A DNA stretch of 64,000 bases from Adiantum capillus-veneris (GCA_014529385.2 CM043963.1:4219001-4283000), one strand, 5' to 3'. Positions 45,601 through 57,207 are shown, counted from the stretch's first letter. A program made the numbers and translations. The notes: generated from the letters alone by a model not told the origin.

Positions 45601-46619
45601 ATTCAAAGCCAAGTTCCAAAACAAACATAGGAACAGGAGATGACCCCGTGTATATGAATGACCTCGAGGATGATTCAGATTCAGTCGAGACAATGGAGAC
45701 TAGAACCAATACCACAAAGAGAAAGACCGACAAAGAAAACCGTAACATGGAACCAAATGAAAACCGAATAAGAGAAAATCATAAAGAGCCTCTGAAAACA
45801 CCACAAGTGTTTCCAAATCCAATCCAAGACCCCCAAGATAAACCGCAGGGGCAAAAAGGAAAGAATCGTAAAAAGAAGATTGGGACGTACCCAAACCCAG
45901 TAGACGAGATTGAGCATGTGAAACATCTAAGGGGTTTAGTGGAGGAAACTCAAAGGAAACTAGAACCAGAACCCATGCAGGTCAAAATTCATGACACAGT
46001 GTTTCCCACGCAAGTTCATCCACCCCACATGAACCATAGACCGTTAGCCATGTCTAGTATCATCCAAGAAGGGAGTGAGGACGGGACATCAGAGAGTGAG
46101 CATACACCTTTCTTGTTGGAAAGGATGTTTAACGAAGGAATACCTCATCCCATTGAGGAATATGAGATTCCATCCTCACCAGTTCCTAGTCAAGGACCTA
46201 CACCCTGCAAAACGCCAATGAATGTTGCCAAACTAGTGGACTTCATGTCTTCTAAGGTCCGAACCACGATCATAGCAAAGCTGTATGGAGATCCTGAGTT
46301 ATTCCTTGCACTTCGAGCATTCCTTAACGGAGAGCTACGAACGGGATTACCGCAGTTTGCGCAACCAAATAGGCCTGACTCGATTATGATTGATGAGGAA
46401 AATCATGTGCAATCACTTGACTTAGATGGACACGAGTCTGTGATCGAGGTACCCATTAACGAATTAGGGCAGTATTTTGAAGGCGACGAGTCTAATGCAA
46501 CCCTACCCATCACTACCAAGGGATTAACTATAAAGGGAATTCTTGATGGTGGTGCGGGAGTTAGCATCGTTACAAAAGATTGTTTGGAATCCACCATCTA
46601 TAGTAGTGGACCTCCATGA
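42657..46619 (+). CDS. G2 Gag, uninterrupted 1320-codon frame
   Basis: Capsid/nucleocapsid protein of a gypsy element. Start MHLCSGRVLEHEHIEGAS matches G1. Residues 1-420 are a Pro/Ser/Thr-rich extension and about 421-640 the retrotransposon gag core. Zinc knuckles lie near 685 (CSICLGPHSTSEC), 708 (CNACGRYGHQAKDC), 860 (CYECGGPHRAAEC) and 898 (CNRCGIDHLIAQC). A basic KKKKTRRKKSQ region and acidic tail follow. The protease begins at about 1293 (ILDGGAGVSIV) but is cut after about 12 more residues by the pol deletion. The last eight residues (IYSSGPP and neighbours) come from the joined 3' segment read out of frame. The G1 frame breaks at equivalent sites are absent here. Confidence 0.93.
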   Translation: MHLCSGRVLEHEHIEGASVHTDTHYPSMISSRPSAETQGSTTQDPKIAASDSSSDSEIMEAYPTQNTEREGHAPPEAPQPSTSMFSRFMETLGRATRSEPDANEAHEGGGEVDSPFTSHVDPTPPKSVHVDILPTSYQEGPVELPPSEVPSRVPLVTSKTTGSNIASTSQETVNTSTLEGLFINDHWTYDLHTEVLTDLHSGHAYHVGWIEIVQSTSSATSIEDQQKMICNVIHGIIQSERQNRGVNILSTGPMRFLDTSKAQQPTLSQMETPLMSPMDPSYVISPGVSMQSEPPSDNFSFPNSAQPSIKENPVLTPGIRLTENVPMTSTVSAVPLPSVVIPNMGPRPYVPLAPYAHMVPTPPIVPLVYAPRVPLPSPYPSGPMPGYVPYPASSTHMPRPAPVPLPYMIPRVPPPALPPHIGDLAAFAQTIGRSIAENMRHASDREPRSKAVQIAKLTQKFNGDEDARKHIEVFEQVCDSLGERNELHKCNALSLTLSGKARDWYRTLRVDEKTIYPTLQRLFLKEYIREGVLWGVASQLQKAERKEGESVRDFISRLKHLNSRCPVNERFNNNQLLDRFIRGLRNEGIYNGLVIRGITTWEDVTANAIQLEDNLMIAGMRVSTDTRSTSSQAIEYEPMTAKPIANEPKVFETFLTDLTKAIQEFLKDNRPPQNSHMYPRREQQWCSICLGPHSTSECPTFRVKFNGTCNACGRYGHQAKDCLMIKRMMENRPPVAWTDAPRAPVLMPTPPVEQLPQHMVPRSQNVVQATPLPPPVLGPQPPHPRVAPMNQVGCEPSNAYVDGCEEEIDTSIAYGLDTLEECPIYYMEDCWGQVKPVYQAAALASRGQNINTQARRPPLQCYECGGPHRAAECPIRLQKNAAQMQMNQGSTSAMPILTCNRCGIDHLIAQCPYNPNAPKITPLNLVEIASVTSPIPPVAPAYAITRSMLQGPGHILEERDTALVIQAKKKKTRRKKSQNTENSKPSSKTNIGTGDDPVYMNDLEDDSDSVETMETRTNTTKRKTDKENRNMEPNENRIRENHKEPLKTPQVFPNPIQDPQDKPQGQKGKNRKKKIGTYPNPVDEIEHVKHLRGLVEETQRKLEPEPMQVKIHDTVFPTQVHPPHMNHRPLAMSSIIQEGSEDGTSESEHTPFLLERMFNEGIPHPIEEYEIPSSPVPSQGPTPCKTPMNVAKLVDFMSSKVRTTIIAKLYGDPELFLALRAFLNGELRTGLPQFAQPNRPDSIMIDEENHVQSLDLDGHESVIEVPINELGQYFEGDESNATLPITTKGLTIKGILDGGAGVSIVTKDCLESTIYSSGPP

Positions 46620-46821
46620 AGCTACAAAAGAATCCACACCTCCCAGTGTTCAAGAATCACCTGATGAACCACTTCAAGTTCGATCCTGGGAGAGTACCTT
46701 ACCACCCTTGGAACTCGACAAGGTGCCTAGGGTAATAGAAAACTACTGGCAAAAATCCTCACCTATTACCAACTGGAACAATTGGTTTCAAAGGGTGACA
46801 AGCTCATTTCAAACGGTATGA
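46588..46821 (+). pseudogene. G2 remnant of the C-terminal module
   Basis: After the deletion junction (about 46590-46600) the end of the C-terminal module follows in another frame than gag. It reads VVDLHEATKEST, VRSWESTLPPLELD and NYWQKSSPITNWNNWFQ, ending in TGA 46819-46821. It lacks the DTGA domain and the WVPK repeats. It is more like G3 than G1. Confidence 0.85.
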
Positions 46822-46828
46822 TCTACCC

Positions 46829-46842
46829 AAGGAAGGGGGGAG
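46829..46842 (+). promoter_or_regulatory. G2 internal polypurine tract
   Basis: AAGGAAGGGGGGAG followed by TG, the same as in G1. A TATA-like CATATAAAG follows at 46925-46933. Confidence 0.65.
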
Positions 46843-48452
46843 TGTTTGCTGACTGTCATCATTCATTTGTTTCCCTCTCAACCTTTCTCCCTGACCTCTA
46901 TATCTCCCAATCTTAGGGAATGTACATATAAAGCTTTATACTCTCAAAAAAAAAAAAACAAAACAAAAAAATAGAGAGCAAGAGCAATTAGCAAACGAGT
47001 ATGCACATTAAAAGTCAAAATATTGACTCAGACCTACACATGTCACATCTGGTACAGTTAAACAGAAACCTATGCCATAAAACACCTTTGATCCTCATCA
47101 CTTGAGTGATGGAGGGTAGGTAAGATTAGTACGATAGGAGTGTTTCTGTTTTAGAGTTGAGAGATTAGCGAAGTTCTCTTTTCCCACTGATGTGCCTCTT
47201 GGAGGTATTCCTTTTGTTTCCTAGTGTGTACAGGAGCGTGTTGCTATTGATAGGATTTGGACCTTCATGGAACCTTTCTCTCGTTCACACTTCAAATCAA
47301 GCGCGACCATCGACACAAACAGGTGTTTTCTGTCCATTAGCATTGCCCTTATCTTTTTGCATCCATGTTTGTCTGCTTTGATTGTGATTGGTAGCCTAAT
47401 ACTCAGCGCATTTGCTTACTATCAAACATTTAATTCAATGTAATGTTTTGTCATAATCACTTGTCTAGGTTTAAAAATCAAGCAGTCCAACTAAGCTAGT
47501 TTGACCAAGTTAGGTGTTAGAGATCTTCTCTTAATACCATGGGGAATGCCTTCCTAATAATCAATGGTTACTTAGGTTCTTAATCCGATTTAGGCAGCAT
47601 TGTATGAAATGTACTAGGGCTTTCTAGTGGGCTTAACCCTATTGACCTTTAGCTTAAGTATTATAAAGGGAGTTTACTAATGTGATGAGCCTGGGGAGGG
47701 TAACAGTGTTATATGACCCCCCAAAGTTACAAAATTAAAATGTTGAAAATGAACAAACAAAAAATCAAAGTGCCACAATGTAAAATTTTAAGCTGGAAGA
47801 GAAATCCCTGCTTAAATTGGTACTTCACTCACATGTATCGCCTATGGTACTAGAGCCCTAGAGGTTCCCAGTGTGGGCGCTTTTCCTTGAAAAGCAAAAA
47901 ACCCAAGGCATACAAAATAAGCACACACATCAAAATTGAATCAATGTGAAAAGACTTTGGGGAGTCAAAGAAAAAGTAATCAGTCAGGCGATGATTTCAT
48001 GAGAAATTCCTTTTATGGTAGCTTAACTACAAGGTTTTCTAGATATAGCCTCTAGTCAGCCCTCGAACATGAATACTTGGCTCTCGCGATTAAACAATTT
48101 AATTGACCACAGAAAATTAAGAAGCTTACCCATGGTATTAATATTCGATCTCTAGTGCCTTTCGACCGTCAAATTAGCGACCCCAGACTTGTTTAATTTT
48201 TTACCTTTACATCTGTTTATGCATTTGATTACATTGCAATTTAGCGTTCATTGCTACCAAATTGTTTGAAATTCTTTTACCAATCAATTTTTCTACCTAA
48301 AACTGCATATGCTTTTTAAGAGAATGCAATTACTGTGCCAATGTTGTTTGATTTTGCAGTGACTGAAGAAGGCTAAGGACATTCATCTCAAATGCTCTTC
48401 CACCTCGACGAACCAACTTCACCTCAATAGCTTCCGAGGACGGAATCTACAT
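46843..48452 (+). other. G2 3' noncoding region
   Basis: About 1.6 kb, closely related to G3. It lacks the 140-codon frame of G1. It contains the conserved block at about 47770-47930 (CAGTGTGGGCGCTTTTCC) and a TTTGATTTTGCAG acceptor-like site at about 48347-48359. A 63-codon frame at 47190-47381 is partly similar in G3, but without constraint evidence I do not call it a gene. Confidence 0.65.
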
Positions 48453-48466
48453 CAGGAAGGGGGGCA
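48453..48466 (+). promoter_or_regulatory. G2 polypurine tract
   Basis: AGGAAGGGGGGCA directly before the 3' LTR. Confidence 0.9.
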
Positions 48467-48752
48467 TGTTAACCCTCACGGCACACGGACACCCTATGAT
48501 CTATAAACGTTGTATTATTTAGAGTCAGGTACCGGGCTTGTCGGACCAATAGGGAAAGGTAGAGTGATCGTCGATGAGAGGCGCACTTTAACTTGGACAT
48601 TCAAGGGATTAGTTGGTTAAACATGGGCGCCCAAGTGTGAATGGGGTGAGCTCCTATAAAAGCCAACTAAACCTAATTTTTACTCATTCTCTCATTTGTG
48701 CAATAGAAGAGTGCTCTTGCTCCATCTCCATCTTCTTCTTCTTCACCTCCTT

Positions 48753-48795
<43 letters not shown>

Positions 48796-49046
48796 GGAGA
48801 GTGTGTGTGCGATCGAGCATTACGAAGGCACGACGGCGGCGAAGCGGTTGAGCGCGTCACGACTGCAGCCTCTTCTTCATCGCGGCGAGGAATCCACCAC
48901 AAAGGCGAGCGTAGAGCGGTGAGTGACACACCCTTTGCTCTCTTGAGCTTGCTAGTTTAGGCTTGTTGTGTGCTTGGAGCCGTTTGTGGCTCGCACACGG
49001 TGTATTGGCAAGTCCCTTGCTTCGACAGTGCGGCAAGGAGCGCACA
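48467..49046 (+). repeat. G2 3' LTR
   Basis: 580 bases, same structure as the 5' LTR, followed by CCATA. Confidence 0.95.
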
Positions 49047-50380
<1,334 letters not shown>

Positions 50381-51076
50381 ATAGTGCACGGTGTAGTGCA
50401 ATGCAGCGGACGGGATCTGGTGGAGCTCTTGGTGAGAAGAATGGTCATCGCTCCTTATTCTTCCATGTATTCAAAGAATAAGAGATGTGGTTAGTAACGA
50501 TGGGCGACCGCCCACTTCACCTGAACCCCAAGATATACATGGAGTTCTTTGATATGCTCATGCTAGAGCTTGATGATTTGATGCCAAGACACACAATTCC
50601 GCCCTATGGGTGAGAGGGACGTAGCTATCCCAATGTCAGTGATGACACATCCATACGTGACAAACAATTATGATGATGTAGTGCATGCAAATAGTGCATG
50701 GGAGGCTAGTACAACTGGGTTTGTGTAGATTTCATCAGCATTCAGGCGTCTCATGTACAACCTACTAGTGTCGAGGCCCGACTTAGGACCTATAGTGAGA
50801 GCATTTGCAGTAGGGATTGTCAGTCATACGGTGGTTGACACTAGCATGATGCATTGTGGAGCTATGCAGACCATACAAAGTTGGCAGCAAGATTTACATG
50901 CAAGCTCTAGTGTGGAAACGCATGCTCACCTATCACTAGAGCCGATACGGTTGCATGTAGATCAATTGAGTGAGCCATTGGGCATAAGTTGAGAGAGTCT
51001 CTCACCTAGTTTCTTGTACATACTAATATTTTAGCTAGTAGCACTCACTTATAAACACATTTAAGTGGAAGAAATT
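50381..51076 (+). other. Coding-like remnant of unknown origin
   Basis: Protein-like stretches on the plus strand include LHLNPKIYMEFFDMLMLELD near 50520 and a 79-codon frame at 50753-50992 (SRPDLGPIVRAFAVGIV), split by stops. I recognise no family. The tail, from about 51010, resembles the sequence before the copia 3' LTR (TTAAGTGGAAG polypurine-like). Confidence 0.35.
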
Positions 51077-51252
51077 TGTTGGGATAAAGGCGTTACGCCT
51101 CTATCTGCGATCAACGGCACCTGCCCGCTGACCACACTAACCTTATTCTTTTTATGCCAAAAAGAATAAGGAGTTCCTCCCACTACTACAAGGAGGTCTG
51201 CTCCACAGTAGTGCACTTTTCTCCTCTCCCCTCTCCTGCACCATACCGCACA
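51077..51252 (+). repeat. Putative copia LTR remnant
   Basis: Starts TGTTGGGATAAAGG after TTAAGTGGAAGAAAT, much like the polypurine tract and LTR start of the copia element at 39986-40010. It could end at ..CCGCACA, giving 176 bases, close to the 192-base copia LTR. The second LTR was not found. Confidence 0.4.
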
Positions 51253-51353
51253 CTTTTTCAATGAGCACCTCTACTAGCATCTACCAATAGCCAATATGTA
51301 TGCCATGTGTGAGAGCACAAGTTCATAGCCACCTTCCCTATCCACATTTGTAA

Positions 51354-51572
51354 ATGCAAAGTGAAGGATATTTTATCTTTGCTTGCACTTATTTTAGGTT
51401 ATCTCCAGTATGGATAAGAAAAGAGGCTTTTTGTTGTTTTGATCAAATACAAAGTGATTCTCTCTCTTCAAACACGGTAACCTATGCTAGTGATTTGATT
51501 CCATGCAACATTTTACAAAAAGTTGACACGGGTAAGCCTTTTCATGGTGTAATTACTTGTTTTGTGTCATAA
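51354..51572 (+). pseudogene. PPR gene remnant
   Basis: A 72-codon frame with IQSDSLSSNTVTYASDL and CNILQKVDTGKPFHGVI resembles the PPR pattern 'NTVTYA.vLkaCg....GK.iH'. A related block, SCNILQEADTNE, lies at about 53107. It is too short and altered to be functional. Confidence 0.5.
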
Positions 51573-51949
51573 AATCTAAATATCTAACCAACCCAAATGA
51601 TTTTTTCATATTAAACCGATCATTTAATGTGGAAGAATAAATGGGAACAAGGGTTAGAATATAGACATGTGCTTATGGATCTATCTCAACACGAGGCCAA
51701 AGTTAAAGGGGTCCAAATGAGAGATGGTCTGTCAAAGAGAAATGTTAGCTAATGGAGCTTAAAGACCTTAGGGTTAGATTCATTAAAGACGTCCAAAGGT
51801 TAGTGTTAAAAGTCCTTAGACCTAGGACCTTAAGTAAGATGGGGCTGACCTTGAGGTGGGAACCCTACCTGAGCTTGAGGTGCTTGTCGTGCTTGTTGGC
51901 TAAGGTGCTTAAGGTGTTTGTGGGAACCTTGCCCAAGCCTCAGGTGCTT

Positions 51950-52090
51950 GTCATGCTTAAATGACTAAGATGCTTGAAGTGTTCAATTCAAACATGATCT
52001 CTCAAGAGGCATAAAAGATTGTCATGCTTAAATGCTAAGGTGCTTGAAGTGTTCAATTCAAACATGATATCTTAAGAAGCATAAAAGATG
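51950..52090. repeat. Tandem repeat, about 70 bp unit
   Basis: Two adjacent units share GTGTTCAATTCAAACATGAT and GCATAAAAGAT, with a few differences. Shorter related GGTGCTTG motifs precede them from about 51860. Confidence 0.85.
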
Positions 52091-52253
52091 CATGTCAAGA
52101 TCCTCCCCATTTTTCCCTCATGATGTGCTTGAATCCTATTGGATAGGTTTTAAAGGGGTCCAATGAGAATTTAGATGCATTTAAATAAATAATTAAGCTC
52201 TTTCTCTCAAAGAGGGAAAAGAGGACACTTGTCCAAATGATAAAATTAAATCA

Positions 52254-52255
<2 letters not shown>

Positions 52256-52297
<42 letters not shown>
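52256..52297. repeat. (GA)n microsatellite
   Basis: Pure GA dinucleotides, complementary to the CT array about 40 bases downstream, so a hairpin is possible. Confidence 0.95.
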
Positions 52298-52299
<2 letters not shown>

Positions 52300-52329
52300 G
52301 GACCAAGCATGAGAGGGGGTATACTCTCC

Positions 52330-52333
<4 letters not shown>

Positions 52334-52409
<76 letters not shown>
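52334..52409. repeat. (CT)n(AC)n compound microsatellite
   Basis: About 38 bases of CT followed by about 37 bases of AC. Confidence 0.95.
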
Positions 52410-52410
<1 letters not shown>

Positions 52411-52962
52411 TGTGTGAAGTGCAAAGTGCAAGAGCTCCATCTCCTTCTCTAAGCTTGTTGAGAAGTTGAGAGCCTACACCAAAACTATTGGCTATGGAAT
52501 GCAAATCCAACCAAGAGACATGCTTCAATGCTTAAGCTTGCCATCTTCCTCATCTTCATTACCATGCTATTATCTATGCTAAGCAAGAAGAGTGATGATA
52601 AGTGAGGAACTATTTCTTTTTCATGCCAAGTTAATTAAGTATAATGGTTGTGTTGCTACCTCTAATTAAGTTCACCCTCTATGTTCTCAAAGTAGTATCA
52701 TAAAAATGCTCACTATAATTCTCTTAATTCCGCTTCTCAATGTTCATAGGCCATTTTCATTACATTTTGAATTTTCATGTTTTAGCAAGCATCCTTAGTT
52801 TTGGGTTTGCAAAGTATCTCCAAGGGCCCCAAAACCCGTCCCAAATATACTGATAAGGAGTGAAAATGATACATCTTTTTTTTTGTGATTTCACCAAAAG
52901 TATGTATAAAAGGAGGATATATACCAAGGTAGAGGACATATACTAATATTTTGCTATAACGG

Positions 52963-53466
52963 GTGAAGTTTATTAGAGATGAAGAGGTTTGGTTTAGGTT
53001 TGGCTCTCAATTTGCACTTACTAGAGGATTTGGCTCTCAATTTACACTTACTGCATGGTATCTCCATCATCATGGCGTCATGGGACACAAAATGAGAGAG
53101 AATAAGTCATGCAACATTTTGCAAGAAGCTGACACAAATGAACATCTACTTGCTCCTTGAGAAATGTGGCACTACGCAAGAAGTTGACAGTGGAGGACAT
53201 ATGCACAATGAGATTGTTACTCAGGAGTTGTTGGAAAAAAGTTCGAATAACTACAACACGATCGTTGGCATGAATACCAAATGTTTTTATGGAGAGGATG
53301 ATGTTATGTACACATGATGAAGCCAACAAGATCCCGAAGGGCTTGAGCTAGCCACAATGACATGGACATGCCTAAGACGATAAGTGCCCGCTTTTTTTTA
53401 ATAGCTAGGATGCTTTGCACTATTTTGAGCCAATGTGGGGCTAAGGCTTCCCTCCAAGTGCATTCG
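52963..53466 (+). pseudogene. PPR pseudogene, part 1
   Basis: Broken PPR-like blocks: EKCGTTQEVDSGGHMHNEI near 53158, IVTQELLEK, and NTKCF in place of MYAKCG. Near 53440 a frame leads into GFPPSAF, which runs across the G3 target site into part 2 at 62543. Stops (for example TAA at about 53442) make it non-functional. G3 cuts it after ATTCG (53462-53466). Confidence 0.65.
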
Positions 53467-54051
53467 TGTGCGCTCCTTGCCGCACTGTCGAAGCAAAGGA
53501 CTTGCCGATACACCGTGTGCGAGCTACAAATGGCTCCAAGCACACAACAAGCCTAAACTAGCAAGCTCAAGAGAGCAAAGGGTGTGTCACTCACCGCTCT
53601 ACGCTCGCCTTCGTGGTGGATTCCTTGCCGCGATGAAGAAGAAGCTGCAGTCGTGCCGCGCTCAACCGCTTCGCCGCCGTCGTGCCTTCGTAATGCTCGA
53701 TCGCACACACACTCTCCCTCTCTCTCTCTCACACATACACACACACACAAGGAGGTGAAGAAGAAGAAGATGGAGATGGAGATGGAGCAAGAGCACTCTT
53801 CGATTGCACAAATGAGAGAATGAGTGAATTTTAGGTTTAGTTGGCTTTTATATGAGCTCACCCCATTCACACTTGGGCGCCCATGCTTAGCCAACTAATC
53901 CCTTGAATGTCCCAGTTAGAGTGCGCCTCTCATCGGCGATCACTCTTACCCTTTTCCTATTGGTCCGACAAGCCCGGTACCTGACTCTACCAAATACATA
54001 ATACACGTCCGTCGTAGGTGATGGGGTGTCCGTGAGCCGTGAGGGTTAACA
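53467..54051 (-). repeat. G3 3' LTR
   Basis: 585 bases. On the minus strand it runs TGTTAACCC...GCGCACA. Same layout as G2, with a shorter CT/GT simple-repeat tract than the other G3 LTR. Confidence 0.95.
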
Positions 54052-54065
54052 TGCCCCCCTTCCTG
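54052..54065 (-). promoter_or_regulatory. G3 polypurine tract
   Basis: The complement reads AGGAAGGGGGGCA, directly before the 3' LTR. Confidence 0.9.
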
Positions 54066-55668
54066 ATGTAGATTCCGTCCTCGGAAGCTATTGAGTTGAA
54101 GCTCGTTCGTCGAGGTGGAAGAGCATTTGAGATGAATGTCCTTAGCCTTCTTCAGTCACTGCAAAATCAAACAACATTGGCACAGTAATTGCATTCTCAT
54201 AAGTGATTAAAAAACATATGCAGTTTTAGGTAGACACATTGATTGGTAAAAGAATTTCAAACAATTTGTCAGCAATGAACATTAAATTGCAATGTAATCA
54301 AATGCATAAACAGATGTAAAGGTAAAAAATTAAACAAGTCTGGGGTCGCTAATTTGACGGTCGAAAGGCACTAGAGATCGAATATTAATACCATGGGTAA
54401 GCTTCTTAATTTTCAGTGGTCAATTAAGTTGTTTAATCGCGAGAGCCAAGTATTCATGTTCGAGGGCTGACTAGAGGCTATATCTAGAAGACCTTGTAGT
54501 TAAGCTACCATAAAAGGAATTTCTCATGAAATCATCGCCTGACTGATTACTTTTTCTTTGACCCGCCAAAGTCTTTTCACAGTGATTCAATTTGATGTGT
54601 GTGCTTATTTTGTATGCCATGGGTTTTTTTTTCAAGGAAAAGCGCCCACACTGGGAACCTCTAGGGCTCAAGTACCATAGGCAATACATGTGAGTGCAGT
54701 ACCAAATAAAGCTGAGATTTCTCTTCAAGCTTAAGATTTTACAGTGTGGCACTTTGATTTTTTGTTTGTTCATTTTCAGCATTTTAATTTTGTAACTTTG
54801 GGGGGTCATATAACACTGTTACCCTCCCCAGGCTCATCACATTAGTAAACTCCCTTTATAATACTTAAGCTAAAGGTCAATAGGGTTAAGCCCACTAGAA
54901 AGCCCTAGTACATTTCACACAATGCTGCCTAAATCGGATTAAGAACCTAAGTAACCATTGATTATTAGGAAGGCATTCCCCATGGTATTAAGAGGAGATC
55001 TCTAACACCTAACTTGGTCAATTTAGCTTAGTCGGACTGCTTGAGTTTTAAACCTAGACAACTGATTATGACAAAAGATTACATTGAATTAAATGTTTGA
55101 TACTAAGCAAATGCATTGAATATTAGGCTACCAATCACAATTAAAGTAGACAATCATAGATGCAAAAAAGATAAGGGGCAATGCTAATGGACAAGAAACA
55201 CCTGTTTGTGTCGATGGTCGCACTTGATTTGAAGAGTGAGTCGAGATAAAGATTCCATGAAGGTCCAAATCCTATCAATAGCAACACGCTCCTATACACA
55301 CTAGGAAACAAAAGGAATAACTCCAGGAGGCACATTAGTGGGAAAAGAGAACTTTGCTAATCTCTCAACTCTAAAACAGAAACACTCCTATCGTACTAAT
55401 CTTACCCACCCTCCATCACTCAAGTGATGAGGATCAAAGGTGTTTCAGGACATAGGTTTCTGTTTCAGTGTACCGGATGTAAATGTGTAGGTCTGGGTCA
55501 ATGTTTTGACTTTTATTGTGCATACTCGTTTGCTAATTGCTCTTGCTCTTTATTTTTTTGTTTTTTGTGAGTATAAAGCTTTATATGTACATTCCCTAAG
55601 ATTGGTGATTGAGAGGTCAGGGAAAAAAGTTGAGAGGGAAACAAATGAATGATGACTGTCAGCCAACA
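54066..55668 (-). other. G3 3' noncoding region
   Basis: Closely related to G2 46843-48452. It includes the conserved block (about 54595-54760), the GATTTTGCAG acceptor-like site (about 54158-54170) and a TATA-like CATATAAAG (about 55577-55587) near the internal polypurine tract. The 140-codon frame of G1 is absent. Confidence 0.65.
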
Positions 55669-55682
55669 CTCCCCCCTTCCTT
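55669..55682 (-). promoter_or_regulatory. G3 internal polypurine tract
   Basis: The complement reads AAGGAAGGGGGGAG, followed by TG, as in G1 and G2. Confidence 0.65.
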
Positions 55683-55689
55683 GGGTAGA

Positions 55690-56379
55690 TCATACCGTTT
55701 GAAATGAGCTTGTCACCCTTTGAAACCAATTGTTCCAGTTGGTAATAGGTGGAGATTTTTGCCAGTAGTTTTCTATTACCTTAGGCTCCTTGTCGAGTTG
55801 CAAGGGTAGTAAGGTACTCTCCCAAGATCGAACTTGAAGTAGTTCATCAGGTGATTCTTGAACATTGGGAGGTGTGGATTCCTTTGTAGCTTTATGGAGG
55901 TCCACTATTGTAGGTGGAGGCTGTGGAGAAGCTTTTACCTCTACGGATGCATTACATGAGGAGCTAGAAGCTTCATGGGACTCCCCCCTTCCTGAGCTAG
56001 GTGGAACAAATCGTTCTTTCTTTGGTACCCAAACTAGCTCGGGAGCGGGTGTGTAGCATTCTATGATTTTTTTCTTTCCACGATCATTGATTCGTTTTGG
56101 AGCTACGGGATTGGGCTCACATGGGTCAGGTGATAGGTAAGAGCACAATCTACGTTTTGGCACCCAGATTTGATCATTTCCTTGATAGTAGCCTTGGGCT
56201 TCCAACAGTCGTTTAGGGATCCATCGCAACATTTTCTTACTTTTCTTGGAGCGAGTGGTACGTTTCTTACAAGGCTTCTGTTTTTTAGCACTAGCTATGG
56301 TCACTAAAGAAGCTTTAGGGACCCACTTGTATGTTTTCTTCGTGACATTAGGATGAGTCTTGTCAGAAGCTATATGCAT
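55690..56379 (-). CDS. G3 C-terminal module fragment with WVPK repeats
   Basis: 229 codons, open. All four repeats are kept: YKWVPKAS, LRWIPKRLL, IWVPKRR and VWVPKKERF. So is the C-terminus NYWQKSPPITNWNNWFQ. Basic segments (KKQKPCKKRTTRSKKSKK) separate the first two repeats. The upstream DTGA domain was removed by the deletion. The frame has stayed open although gag and protease of the same element are broken, which hints at a short time since inactivation or at constraint on this part. No known family recognised. Confidence 0.7.
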   Translation of the reverse strand: MHIASDKTHPNVTKKTYKWVPKASLVTIASAKKQKPCKKRTTRSKKSKKMLRWIPKRLLEAQGYYQGNDQIWVPKRRLCSYLSPDPCEPNPVAPKRINDRGKKKIIECYTPAPELVWVPKKERFVPPSSGRGESHEASSSSCNASVEVKASPQPPPTIVDLHKATKESTPPNVQESPDELLQVRSWESTLLPLQLDKEPKVIENYWQKSPPITNWNNWFQRVTSSFQTV

Positions 56380-56670
56380 TGCTTATAGCATATTTAAGGG
56401 TACATGCATTTCATCCCCCTCAGGTGTTACCCAGGTCGTCCCCCTATTTCCCCATGTATCTATAGTTGCCGCTAGATGTACCCAATCAACATTGTCTGAC
56501 TCAACCATTCCGGGTAGGATATCCATATAAGGAGAGTTCTCCCCAATATCCGTGTCTTCGTTACACGTGTAACAATACTGTAATGGAGCTCAGTGAATTG
56601 TTGTGTCTGATCGATTATCAATGATGAATTTATTTCCTAGAGGATGCGTTCGACCACTTAAAAGATCAAC
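56380..56670 (-). pseudogene. G3 region between protease and the deletion junction
   Basis: Matches the G1 segment after the protease (CYTC near 56570, DNVDWVHLAATIDTWGNRG near 56490, TWVTPEG) but has in-frame stops, among them one after the internal IH block and one at about 56385. It joins the WVPK module at about 56360-56385, skipping about 4.1 kb present in G1 (about 30530-34660). Confidence 0.8.
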
Positions 56671-57207
56671 TCAAATGACAGAGTCTTGGAACTGTAAGTA
56701 GACGTGGTTTTTGGACCAGTCATGCACCATTTTTGCTTCCCTCATGAATGGACGCCCTAAGATCATCTCAAATGACATAGGATGCTTGGAAAAATCCATA
56801 ACAATGAAAGTCTGCCTTACCTTGTGTCCCAAGAGCTTGATCCTGAGATCCTTAAGCATTCCAATAGGCGTAACAATAGATCCATTAGCCATTTTTACCA
56901 CTACGCTTGTGGCTTCAAGGTGAGGTCGCCCCATAGACTCCCAACAACTCTTTGTCACCATGCTGACTCCCGCACCACCGTCAAGGACTCCCTTTACAGT
57001 TAATCCTTTAGTAGTGATTGGTAGAGTAGCATTAGATTCATCACCTTCAAAGTATTGCCCCAACTTGTTAACGGGTACTTCAATTACAGATTCATGTCCC
57101 GCTAGGTCAGATGGTGGTGCTAAATGTTCCTCATCATTCATTACCAAGTCAGGTTTGTTCATATGTGCAAACTGTGGTAATCCGGCCTGTAATTCTCCAT
57201 TGAGGAA
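56671..57207 (-). pseudogene. G3 protease
   Basis: Contains GVLDGGAGVSMVTKSCWESM and MILGRPFMREA, the same D-G-G form of the motif as G1. Bounded by a stop where G1 has Arg (AGA; stop at 56671-56673) and, upstream, a TGA where G1 has CGA. Confidence 0.85.

Larger units (their letters stand above)
41158..49046 (+). mobile_element. Ty3/gypsy element G2: non-autonomous, gag-only and chimeric
   Basis: 7,889 bases with LTRs (41158-41735, 48467-49046), CCATA duplications at 41153-41157 and 49047-49051, a primer site and polypurine tracts. Copy 1 of the host segment (about 7661) shows the empty target. It has an uninterrupted gag frame but lacks most of protease and all of RT, RNase H and integrase. 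LTRs and 3' end are of the G3 subtype, whereas leader and gag (about 41870-46585) are of the G1 subtype. It would depend on enzymes supplied in trans. Confidence 0.95.
51573..52962. other. Unassigned DNA with tandem and simple repeats
   Basis: Contains an approximately 70 bp tandem repeat (51950-52020 and 52021-52090, unit starting GTCATGCTTAAATG), a GA array and a CT-to-AC compound array. No gene found. Confidence 0.5.

Noticed and set aside
47190-47381. 63-codon frame shared in part by G2 and G3
   Set aside because: Similarity is that of the surrounding DNA and the C-terminal half diverges by frameshift; no sign of coding constraint.
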